Source: Promethearchaeota archaeon
GTDB lineage: Archaea > Asgardarchaeota > Lokiarchaeia > Sigyniarchaeales > SOKP01
Direction: 5' to 3'
Assembly: GCA_019057865.1 (NCBI GenBank)
Contig: JAHLWP010000014.1
Coordinates: 1 to 64,000, forward strand
DNA: 64,000 bases
Part shown: piece after piece, positions 17,109 to 27,600 of the stretch
How positions within the stretch are numbered: position 1 is the stretch's first letter
Layout: every line of letters starts with the position of its first letter
Program-made: the position numbers and the translations under genes
The notes under the pieces: generated by a model
Told to the model about the DNA's origin: nothing
The model's database searches: none
What the model saw: only the letters and a program-made list of their open reading frames with translations

Positions 17109-18410
17109 ATGGAAAAAAGCAAAACTGAATTTAAAAGTTCTTATATAGGAATATTTTCCCTAAATTATTTCTTTCAAGGAATTAATCAATCGATGTTTGC
17201 AGTTATTGTACCAATTTATTTAATCATGGAACTTAAGGCGATATCAGGAGCCGATATATCTTTCTTATTATCAATAGTTTTAATGCCCTTTGCCATAAAA
17301 TTCATATATGGTATGTTAAGCGATAAATATGCCCTTAAAAACTTAGGCAGGCGGAAGCCGTGGATTATCATTCCAGTCTCTTTTTCTGGTTTACTCTGGA
17401 TTTTAATACCTTTTATTATCACCACTAATACAGCGTTTATGATATTTACAGTGGTGGGTGTACTTATTGTTCTAGGAGTAGCTATTGCAGACACAGCAAT
17501 AGATGGGTTAATACTTGATATAACACCAAAAGAAAAGCTAGGGCGTGTTCAAGGTGTCTGTTGGGGTATCAGATCAGTTGGAATAATTATAGGAGGACCT
17601 TTAATCGTGGCTTTTTATATGCTTGCAGGTGGAAGTATTGAATTAGTTTTCATAGGATTAGGAATCGTAATGATTTTAACATCCTTGACTATTCTTATTG
17701 TTAAAGAAGCAGTTACTCATATTGACTTTAGTATCAAAACCAATTTAAAATTAATTTTTGGGAAGGGAAAAAATTGGAAAGTTTATATGTTTGCATTATT
17801 TAATTCATTTGTAGACGGCGTTATTTTTGTATTCTTATCTCTTTACATTATTATAGAAGCGGGTTTTATTGTAGCAGAGGGCGCTACAATCGAATTGTTA
17901 GAGACTAATGAATCATTATACGAACCAAATGCATTTATATCCTTATTCATTGGTTTAGGAGTAATATTAGGAGCATTAATAGGAGGTTATATTTCAGATT
18001 TAAAAACGAGGAAGCTTGGAGTTTTCTCTTCACTTTTAGTGACAACAGTATCACTATTATTGTTCTTGATCCCAACTATAGTTCCGCTTCTGATATTTTT
18101 TGCATTTCTTATTGGTTCCTCTGCAGGTTGGAGGAATTCATCTTATTCTGCAGTAGTAGGTCAAATATCAACATTGTATCCTGAAGTTGATAGTACTTAT
18201 TATGCTACATGTAATTCATTTGTAAATATTGGTACTGTCATAGGATTACAATTAACAGGAATTTTATTTAGTACTTTAGAGGGATTAAGTACATATACAA
18301 TTTATGCAATATTATTTATCTTCATGGCAATTATTTCAAATATTGGAATTATTCCTTTTTTAATGATGGATTCTAAAGAATATGAGTTAAGTGATAAAAA
18401 TAGGGATTAA
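17109..18410 (+). CDS. Major facilitator superfamily transporter
   Basis: 433 residues with about twelve hydrophobic segments and a longer central loop. The cytoplasmic loop after helix 2 carries DKYALKNLGRRKPWI, close to the MFS motif A as found in the GPH/MelB and PucC-like branches. AIDGLILDITPKEKLGRVQG in helix 4-5 is also typical of those branches. The substrate cannot be inferred; sugars, organic acids or drugs are possible. ATG 17109 is used; the upstream region is AT-rich with TATA-like elements, and the divergent DUF134 regulator is a candidate for its control. Confidence 0.85.
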   Translation: MEKSKTEFKSSYIGIFSLNYFFQGINQSMFAVIVPIYLIMELKAISGADISFLLSIVLMPFAIKFIYGMLSDKYALKNLGRRKPWIIIPVSFSGLLWILIPFIITTNTAFMIFTVVGVLIVLGVAIADTAIDGLILDITPKEKLGRVQGVCWGIRSVGIIIGGPLIVAFYMLAGGSIELVFIGLGIVMILTSLTILIVKEAVTHIDFSIKTNLKLIFGKGKNWKVYMFALFNSFVDGVIFVFLSLYIIIEAGFIVAEGATIELLETNESLYEPNAFISLFIGLGVILGALIGGYISDLKTRKLGVFSSLLVTTVSLLLFLIPTIVPLLIFFAFLIGSSAGWRNSSYSAVVGQISTLYPEVDSTYYATCNSFVNIGTVIGLQLTGILFSTLEGLSTYTIYAILFIFMAIISNIGIIPFLMMDSKEYELSDKNRD

Positions 18411-18553
18411 TTTTTACATCCTGACTAAATTAAAACTTTTCTAATTTTTTTGTTCTTACAAAAATAAAAATAAAAATTATCAAAACTAATATTAATCTTA
18501 TTGGAGAAGAAAATTAAATCTCAATAAATTATATAAAATATTGGTGAAATAAG

Positions 18554-19612
18554 ATTAGATATATCGAATATCAAATTGTTATTGGAGATGCTCCTCCAGG
18601 TTTAATTTCTAAAGATCTTAAAAAATTAGGTTATTCAATTAATTATCAAATCCCTTCTCAAAAAATAGAAAAAGAATCATTATTCCCAGAGGGAGTAATA
18701 CATCATCTCGCCAAAGAGAGTTATGTTTGGAATTTTTCATTAATTTATAGAGAGAGAAATTTCGATATAATTAAATGGAGAACTTCATTTGCTTGGAAAG
18801 AAGAAGATGCGCAAGATTTAATGATGGAAAAAGGGTTATTTATAGGTGTGAGTGGGGGTGTATTTTTCATTAAAATTGATGAGGATATAGGTGATAATTT
18901 TATACAACTTGCTGATATTATGGATACTTTCATTGAAAAAACACACATGGAGCATGAAGCTCCTTTTATAGTTTATGGAGTTATTGAAGATCAGAAAAAA
19001 ATAGCTGAATTAAAAACAAACGAAGAAATGTTAAAAAATCTGGCAGATGTGAAAAAGTGGGTTGCTCAACATAGAGGAGAATTTAAACTTGAGAATTTAA
19101 AAGAAATTAAAATGAACTTAACCTATCTTGTTAGAGATTTTACTCACTTTATACTTACTAAACTTAAATCAAAAACTAATTATTCAGATCTCCAATTAAG
19201 AGAAGTCCATTTTCTAGATTATCAAGATATTAGTGCATTAAAGGAAATCGAGGCTGCTTTAACAGAACAAGCTAAAGCAGGAGAAACTGTTGATCAATTA
19301 TTATCTGAGCTTTTCTTCAAATATTTAAAATTACCAGAATTTCAAGAAGAAGCTATTACTAAACCTATTGAGATTCCAGAAGTATCCAAACCGGCTCCAT
19401 CAAAAATTAAAATTATACTAGAGGAAATTAGAAAGGGATTAAGAAGGCAATGCCCAAAATGTTTTAATAACGATCGAAACAAAATACGTGAAGTAATAGA
19501 TCGGGAAAATATTATTATGGAAAATCCCAATATTTATGGTTTCAAGTATATTTGCGGCATGTGTGGTCATGAGTGGAGAACCAAAAGGGATTGGAAGATT
19601 GAAGATAGTTAA
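18554..19612 (+). CDS. Unrecognised protein with C-terminal TFIIS-like zinc ribbon; apparent ATT start
   Basis: The first ATG is at 18821, but the same frame is open and protein-like back to a TGA at about 18545-18547 (YIEYQIVIGDAPPGLISKDL, then FPEGVIHHLAKESYVWNFSL). No ATG, GTG or TTG lies in that stretch. GGTGA at 18543-18547 followed by six bases and ATT (18554) would make an ATT start and a ~352-residue protein; the TGA lies within this site. The C-terminal ~45 residues hold CPKC and CGMCGHEW, a zinc ribbon of the TFIIS/RPB9 kind. The rest is mixed alpha/beta with a long helical middle; no family recognised. If only the ATG form exists, the product has 263 residues. Confidence 0.6.
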   Translation: MRYIEYQIVIGDAPPGLISKDLKKLGYSINYQIPSQKIEKESLFPEGVIHHLAKESYVWNFSLIYRERNFDIIKWRTSFAWKEEDAQDLMMEKGLFIGVSGGVFFIKIDEDIGDNFIQLADIMDTFIEKTHMEHEAPFIVYGVIEDQKKIAELKTNEEMLKNLADVKKWVAQHRGEFKLENLKEIKMNLTYLVRDFTHFILTKLKSKTNYSDLQLREVHFLDYQDISALKEIEAALTEQAKAGETVDQLLSELFFKYLKLPEFQEEAITKPIEIPEVSKPAPSKIKIILEEIRKGLRRQCPKCFNNDRNKIREVIDRENIIMENPNIYGFKYICGMCGHEWRTKRDWKIEDS

Positions 19613-19703
19613 ATTATGAATTCGAAAAATTTTTATTATTCTTTAAACAAAATAATATTACTTCTTTTCTAATATCTTATTTTAATAATAAAGTGATTTG
19701 AAG

Positions 19704-20879
19704 ATGAAAATAGAATATGCTGAAAGAGTAAACAGATTACCAAAATATATTTTCGTGGCAATTGAAGAATTAAAAGCTAAGAAAAAGAAAGAAGGAATAG
19801 AATTCATTTCATTGGGAATAGGAGATCCCGATCTGACGACTCCGAAATTAATTATAAATGAGTTGATCAATCAGGTAAAAATTCCTGAAAATCAAAATTA
19901 TCCTGCTAGTATGGGAGAAGAGATCTTCAGAGAAGGGATTGCTAGATGGTATAAGGTAAGATTTGGGTTAGATTTTAATGCTGATAGAGAGGTTACTAAT
20001 GTATTAGGAGGAAAAGAAGGAGTTGCTAATATTGCAAGAGCATTTATCAATCCAGGAGATATTGTGCTATGTCCTAATCCAGGATATCCTGTTTATGCAA
20101 ATGGAGCAACAAAACTATGTGACGGAGAACCATATTTAATGCCATTAACAAAAGAGAATAAGTTTCTCCCAAATTTAGAAGCAATAGAGACTAAAATTCT
20201 AAAAAAAGCAAAAATGATGTATTTAAATTATCCTAATAATCCTACTGGAGCCATAGCACCTATAGAATATCTTAAAAAAGCTGTAGATTATGCTGAAGAT
20301 TATAATTTTATTATTATATACGATAATCCTTATTCTGAATTCACTTTTGGCGATTATATTGCCCCAACTTTATTACAAATCAATTCTGATCATATTGAAA
20401 TTAATAGTGCATCAAAAACATTTAATATGACAGGATTTAGATGTGGATGGGCAGTGGGCAATCAGGAAATTATTGAAGGATTAAGAAAAATAAAATCTCA
20501 AATTGATTCAGGGTGTCCAATTTTTATACAAAAAGCAGTAATAAAAGGATTAAATGAATATAAATCAGAAAAAAAACCAGAAATCGTGGATAAAAACATG
20601 AAGATTTATGAAAAAAGACGTAATGTACTGGTTGAAGGATTAAATAAGATTGGTTGGGAAATAGATAAACCAAAAGCAACTTTTTATGTATGGACTCAAA
20701 TTCCTGAGGGAGAAACCAATAGTATGGATTTTGTTAAAAAATTGATTAATGTAGGTGTAATTATAACTCCAGGGATTGGTTTTGGTCAATATGGAGAAGG
20801 ATTTGTAAGATTTGCTTTAACTCAACCTATAGAAAGAATTAAAGAAGCATTAGAAAGGATAGATAAAGCCCTTAACTAA
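19704..20879 (+). CDS. PLP-dependent aminotransferase class I/II (LL-DAP or aspartate aminotransferase type)
   Basis: ATG 19704 follows GTGAT; a TTG at 19698 would add two residues. 391 residues with all fold-type I landmarks: NYPASMGEEIFREGIARWY near the N-terminus, YLNYPNNPTGA, YDNPYSEF and the PLP-lysine block NSASKTFNMTGFRCGWAVGN, then the C-terminal arginine in FVRFALT. The SKTFNMTGFR form and length resemble LL-diaminopimelate aminotransferase and related archaeal amino-acid transaminases. Exact substrate is not determinable. It appears monocistronic, with poly-A sequence after the stop. Confidence 0.85.
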   Translation: MKIEYAERVNRLPKYIFVAIEELKAKKKKEGIEFISLGIGDPDLTTPKLIINELINQVKIPENQNYPASMGEEIFREGIARWYKVRFGLDFNADREVTNVLGGKEGVANIARAFINPGDIVLCPNPGYPVYANGATKLCDGEPYLMPLTKENKFLPNLEAIETKILKKAKMMYLNYPNNPTGAIAPIEYLKKAVDYAEDYNFIIIYDNPYSEFTFGDYIAPTLLQINSDHIEINSASKTFNMTGFRCGWAVGNQEIIEGLRKIKSQIDSGCPIFIQKAVIKGLNEYKSEKKPEIVDKNMKIYEKRRNVLVEGLNKIGWEIDKPKATFYVWTQIPEGETNSMDFVKKLINVGVIITPGIGFGQYGEGFVRFALTQPIERIKEALERIDKALN

Positions 20880-20919
20880 CAAAAATAAGTAAAGTAATTT
20901 TAAAAAAAAAAAAAAATTT

Positions 20920-21105
20920 TTATTTAGAAGATTTTTGATACTTGTTCCAAAGATAAGCTAGTTTTTTCTCATCTTCAGATTCTATTTTCCCAGGATTATC
21001 ATCCGAGTTATCTAGTATCATCATGACTGGAGTTTTATCAGAATCCCAATCTTTATAGTAATCAAGTATCATATAGGGATCTTTTTTGCTTAACTTATTT
21101 CCCAA
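20920..21105 (-). CDS. Small acidic protein with strong ribosome site and TTG start
   Basis: On the minus strand AGGAGGTGA (complement of 21113-21121) sits seven bases before TTG (21103-21105), which opens 61 codons. This is the best ribosome binding site in the window and decides the start. The product (GNKLSKKDPYMILDYYKDWD, later ESEDEKKLAYLWNKYQKSSK) is soluble, charged and has no cysteines or membrane segment. No family recognised. It lies tail-to-tail with the aminotransferase. Confidence 0.65.
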   Translation of the reverse strand: MGNKLSKKDPYMILDYYKDWDSDKTPVMMILDNSDDNPGKIESEDEKKLAYLWNKYQKSSK

Positions 21106-21263
21106 CTATTTTTCACCTCCTTTTTTTGATTTAGCTTTCACTAGGAGAATGAAATCAGGATCTGACCTTTTTCGAATAAATTTTACATAGTTATTATATG
21201 TTAAGAGAATAAACCAATAAAAAATATAAGAAACAGGTCAAGAGATTTGATTTATTCTCTCTT

Positions 21264-21332
21264 AATAATACTACGGATGAATACAGCTATTACACCTAAA
21301 TGTAATCTACACCAATATGTCGTAGTATTATT
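21264..21332. ncRNA. Possible structured RNA: long-stem hairpin with inner hairpin
   Basis: AATAATACTACG (21264-21275) is perfectly complementary to CGTAGTATTATT (21321-21332). The 45-base interior holds a second stem, ATTACA (21289-21294) with TGTAAT (21301-21306) around CCTAAA. The 567-bp gap between the small TTG-start gene and the giant membrane gene contains no protein-coding frame. It could be a small RNA, a leader element or a DNA-level inverted repeat; strand and ends are unknown. Confidence 0.35.
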
Positions 21333-21642
21333 TGAAAAGCTCATTATTAGAAAAGTAAAAAAAATCCTTTATAAACTTTACCCATTTATTTCCCATTTTT
21401 CTCAAATATCGTGAATTATACAAAAAAGTAGTAATGATTTCAAAATTTGTCATTACTTTTCAATGATTTATGTTATCTTAATTATTAATTCTAAAAAAAT
21501 GGCAGCAGAAAACATCTTTAATGAGATGAATGTATTACAAAAGAAATATCTCCCGAAATTTATATAAAATTCATCTTTTCATAATATTTTTTTTAATGAA
21601 GAAAATTTTATGATACATTTTTTAATTAATATTTCCTATATA

Positions 21643-21671
21643 CTCAAGATAATATTTTAAATTATCTTGAG
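21643..21671 (+). promoter_or_regulatory. Perfect palindrome/hairpin ending two bases before the giant gene's ATG
   Basis: CTCAAGATAAT (21643-21653) and ATTATCTTGAG (21661-21671) are exact inverted copies around ATTTTAA. The ATG is at 21674. There is no Shine-Dalgarno sequence; the hairpin occupies its place. In RNA it would block or mark the start site; in DNA it could be an operator. Confidence 0.6.
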
Positions 21672-21673
21672 AT

Positions 21674-24600
21674 ATGAAATCTGTAAAACCAGAAAATTCT
21701 GAAGAAAAGATTAAAAAAATAACAGAATTCCTTACAAAATTATTTAGATTTTGCTTTTTCCTAATAATTGCACCTTTCGCTATTTCTTTAGCTGGATTTG
21801 GGATCTTGGTACAATTTCCTTGGGCTTCATATATAGCGTTTACTATTTCTGTAATAATTTTTACGTTTGCTTTCCTCTTTTTTTATAAAAGTTTTGACAA
21901 ATATCGAAATAACCCTTTCTTTTATAATAAATCCAATAACCCAATTGCCAGAGTACATGTCATATTTTTAATATCTATATTATCTTATGTTGTAACCCCA
22001 ATTTTCGATCTCATTACGCCCAAACATTGGTCGTTTATATATCTTCCGTTGATTTCTTTTTCTCTTTTATATAATATTGTGTATTATTACTACTACTTTC
22101 AGCCTATCGATTTTTTCAATATAGGCGAAGGAGAGTTTAAGCATGCTATTAGTTTAAAATTGATGTTAAAACAACCCTATAATTTTGTTATTGTTATTAA
22201 TTATCTTATTCAAATATTATATCTATCTTTTATAACTTCTTCTGACTTTGCTTGGCTTTTTGGGCTTATTAATAATCTAATTTTTTATTTGATTACTTTT
22301 GCGTCTGTAAGTAAGCAACAGAATGAAATCAAAAAATCTATCGAAGATAACAAACCATTCTTAAAAAATCTAACAAAATTTAAGCGTAAATTTGTTACAT
22401 CTTTAGCTAGCTTTATGTTTGTTCTTTTGATTCAAATGCCTTTTATATCATTGGTATTTTTAATTCAGAGAGGTCAATTTTCAGTTAATATTCTTATAGA
22501 TGATGCGTTTCTAAGTTTTTTATTCCTCTTACTCTTTCTTAAAACTGTACTTTATATCTACTTACATTATGAATTTTTATTTGAGTTATACAAAAACCCC
22601 GAAACATCAAGGAATTCTGAAGAAGAAAATAAAGATACAAAAGTCAAATATCAAAAGTTAAGTTCGATATTAACAGGAATTTTAATATTATTAATAACAT
22701 TATACACTTTTCTTATAGAGTTACCTTATATTACGCTAATTATTCTTCCATTTTTTTTTATTTTTACTCATTATGAGCATAAATCAAATTATTCCTTTAG
22801 AAAATATGATAATTTTATAATTTTATTATACAGTCTTGCATTTTTAGCTTCTATCTCTTTTGGAATCTTACCTTCTATTTCAGATCTTATTAATTTCAAT
22901 ATTCAATTAATTGTTTTTTTCATTTCCTTTTATTTCATGTTAGAATTATTTAGAAGGGTTAATTATTTTAAAAAAGGAAATATCCTAATAACTCAAAATA
23001 TTCTTGCAATAATCGCATTTTTCTTGATCATTCTTAACTATGTTTATATTTCCACAGATCCTTATCTGACGCTTGTTTCTAACGTTTTTATAATTCTAAT
23101 TCTTTTCTTTGTTGTTTTATTACTTTCATTTTACAGATTATATGCAATTTTCTTCAAAGAAAAATACTCAAAAACATTCAAAATATGCGTACTAATGAAT
23201 TTATTTCTGATAGAATTAATTATCTTTATTCTCATCAATTTTAATACCTACTTTACAGTGAGTTTTAACCTTTTCATTAAGCTTTTAGTCATTTCTACTA
23301 TTTTATTTCCGTTAATATTCATGCTTTTTGTGTTATTGAATTATTTAATTGGCATGATTAACTTAAAGACGCTTTTAGCATCAATTTATTATTCTTTTTG
23401 GTCATTAATAGTAATTATTTTTCTATCTATACTCATTACATTCTTCCCAAACTATATTATGATGATTTTCAATTTCCTGCTTTTATTAATTCTTATTAAT
23501 TTCAGTTTGAAATTTGGGGTAAAAATAGCAAAAGTAAAAGAAGAAACCTATAAAAAGGCTATGAGTGTTTTATCTTATCCAATATTTTTGTTACTTTTAG
23601 CTTTAATTTTCTCTATATTTTATGCTTCCTTTCAATTTCTACTTTTAATCGACAACATAATTCTTTCATCATTTCTTACCTTAATTATTACATGTGTCTT
23701 AATAAATTGTTTTTCTAAAATAGAATTCTTATTTACAAGAGCTATATCCATCAATGTTAATTTGTTAACCCTATTACTCAGCTCAATCTATTTATTTTAC
23801 TATTTAAGGTTGTTATCTTTGATTTTAGGAACTTTTTATCTATTTACATTTCCCGTAATAATTACGTGCTCATTTTTTTATCTTCCAATAATGTATTCAT
23901 TAAAGAAAAATATAGCGCCAAAATTAACAAAAACAGCATTAGTATATAATGGCATATTTTTATCTGTATTTCTGGCCCTCATTCCAACATTCATTTATTT
24001 AGAATTAATTAATCTAGGATATAGAGTTAATATTATCACAGTATTTAATGTTATCAATTTTACTCTTTATATTCTCTTTGGAATTCTACTCATTTACCGC
24101 TTTAAAATAAGAGAAAATCTTAAGAGAATTATTTTAATATCTGCACTTTTAATTGCTTTTCTTTTAACTGGAACAACTGTATTTTTTTACTTTTTTATAA
24201 TATTTTATGAGACTTCATTTAGATTTTTATTACCATTAATGATAGCATCCTCTTACTTCTTCATCCCTACTACTTACTCTTATAGAAAAAGACTTATGAA
24301 GGAATCTATAGGGAAGAAAATCTTAACTTATAACATCTTACTATTATCTGGGTTGATATTATGTATTCCAACATTCATCTATCTAGAATTAATTAATCTA
24401 GGATTACCTGTTGATATTATCACAGTTATTACTGATATCAATTTTACTCTTTATACTCTCTTTGGAATTTTAATCATTATAAACTTTAAAGTAAGAGAAA
24501 ATCTTAAAATATTTATTTTAAAATTGGAAGTTTTAATTGCCACCCTTTTAACTGGAACAACAGTATTCTTTTACTTTTTTATAATTTTCTATGAGACTTC

Positions 24601-27600
24601 ATTTAGATTTTTGTTACCATTAATGCTAGCATCCTCTTACTTCTTCATACCTAGTACTTACTCTTATAGAAAAAGACTTTTGAAAGAGTCTATTGGGAAG
24701 AAAATCTTAACCTATAACACTTTGTTATTATCTGGATTGATATTATGTATTCCAACATTCATTTATTTAGAATTAATTAATCTAGGATTACCTGTGAACG
24801 TTATCACACTTATCACAGATGTCAATTTTACTCTTTATACTCTCTTTGGAATTTTAATTATTATAAACTTCAAAATAAGAGAAAATCTTAAAAGATTTAT
24901 TTTAAAATTGGAAGTTTTAGTTGCTACCCTTTTAACTGGGACGACTGTATTTTTTTACTTTTTTATAGTTTTCTATGACACCCTATTCAGATTTTTGTTA
25001 CCATTAATGCTAGCATCCATATACTTCTTCATACCTAGTACTTACTCTTATAGAAAAGGACTTCTAAAGGAATCTATAGGGAAAAAAAGCTTAATTTATA
25101 ATAGTGTATTTTTATCTGGAATAATTTTATGCGTTCCAACTCCAATGGGTTTACAAATAGAACGAATGGGTTTAAGCGTTGATTACATTCTCATCTTAAT
25201 TTTTACAATCTTCATTTTATTTGTCATTTTAAGGATTTTTGATTCAATGGCTGAAAATTTTAAATTAAAAGAGATCTACATCAAAGCTTTAAGATTTCTT
25301 CAGATCTTTGTTTGGTTAATCTTCTCCTTTTTTATATCACTTGAGATTATACTATTAGGTTTAACACAATCTCTTCTTACAATAAGACTTTTAATAATAA
25401 GCTGTTCTATTTTAACTTTCTTTATTATTAATACTTATACTTTAAAATTACTTCAACTCTATTCAAAAGAATTAACTTTCCTTAGATATCTAAAAGATAC
25501 TTTATACTATGGTCTAATTTTTTCTCCATCATTAGTGATTTTTTCTTTAATACAGTTAAGCGAAGTTTTAAAATATTTACCTACAGAAATGCAACCTTTC
25601 AATCTGTTTTGGTATCTCGGTTTCTTTTTCCTGATAGTATTTATATCATTTAAGTTTAGCAGTGCTTTAATAAAAGCCGAATTTCCTAAATTACAGAGGA
25701 ATATTGAATTTGTATCGTGGCTAATTGCTAAAGTTTGTATCTGCTTTTTTATATCCTTTATTCTTACCTACTTTTTATCATTAGTTCAGTTTTCAGTTTT
25801 TAATCTAACAATTACTTTCATTCTAATTGTTTCACTATTATCCCCTATTACTTTTTCCTATTTCGAGAAATTTGAGTTAGTTTCTGAAGAATATCGATTC
25901 TTTATCAAAAGATTCACTGTAATTCTATTTATTACTGACATTTTAAGTTTTATATCGTATTCATGGCTTTTTAATAATCCTATTTATGGTCAATTTAATT
26001 TGATTCTTACAGCTACATTAACATTAAGTCTTACTGGATTAGCCTATGTTTTATTATTTTATAAATCACGATTACCATTAAGAAGAATTTCTTTCTTTAT
26101 AGTTTTACCATGCATTGTTATCAGCTTTCCTATTTTCTTATATTTCTTTATTAGTGTGTCTCTTTCCATACCATTTGGAGATATGTTTCCATTAATCATA
26201 GCTATTGATGTTGGAATTTTTCTTTTCTATTTATCTATTGGAATATATCAGTGGAAATTTTCTTGGGCAATTTGGAGGACAGGATGGTATGCCTGGTTTA
26301 TTGTACCTTTTGTTAATTTTTATCTATTATATAGAAGTCTTAAAGGTGTCGATATAGCTACAAGTGCTATAGATTTTTTTGGATATGAAATAAATGGATC
26401 ATTTCTTCTCACTACTGTGATCTTTTTTCTATTTTTCTTACCTATTGCATATACAAAAATTAAGATATATTTCTATCAAATTTTACTCATTATTTGGGGC
26501 ATAAACCTAGCTTTACTTTATTGGATTAGTCAAAATCTATTTCTGACTAATTTCTTATTAAGATATTTGGTATTTGCTCTTTTTGCAGCCGTTTTATTAG
26601 CGCCCCTGTTCTATAAATTGAAATTTTGGAAAACAATCTCGTTCGTATGGCTAATCCTTATAGCAATTAATGCAAATTTTTTAATTTTCTTTCTATTATC
26701 ATTAAAAATCCCTTTAGACATTGCGATTTCAATTGATATTTTCGCCATTGCCATGTTGGTTTTAATTTTATCATTTTTTCCTGCTTTTAAATCAATAAAA
26801 AATCTCGTTATCATTAGTTCTTACATAACAGCGATAATTGGGATTTTTCTAACAATTTATTTTATATTGTTTCATATAATCTTAGATCCAATTTTTGCTT
26901 TAAATATAACTTTTATATTTGTTGGATTTAGTTTATTTTCTTCTAAATATATTAAACCAATTAAACGATTAACAGACATGATATCTTCTTGGATTCTAAT
27001 ATTTGGTATTTCATGGTTAACTTTTAATTCATTTAATTTGCTGCCTAATCTACTATTTTTTGCTATATTTCTAGCAATTGCTGTGTGGGGCGGTTCTTTT
27101 TATGTTTTTAATTACTATAAAATGAAAATTCATATCCACAAAATAATTCCCTTTTCAGCGGTATCATTTGGTATTTCTTCTGCTGTTTCTTCCTTTCTGG
27201 TCATATTTCTGCCAGAAAATCCATTTTTTATAGCTAGTATTTTTGTATTGATTTCTCTGTTATTCGTTTACTATCCGTTAGGCAATTATAGATTATATTT
27301 ATGGTATTTGTTTCCCTTACCGTTGACATTTATTTTTCAGGAATTATTCTTAATGATTGATTTTATTCAATCTTCCCTCTTTTTAGCAATTTTAATATTT
27401 TTGGTTGATTATTTGATAATGTACCAACTAATAATGAATATTTCAAATTCTCACTATGAAGAAGCTAAAATAAAAGGAGAGAATACTTTATCGTATTTTT
27501 TCAAAGATAAGAATCAAATTAAATTACAAAATCTAATCTGCTTTATAATAAATTCAATTTATTTTTCAATACTCATATCAGTTATTAGTGCAAATATATT

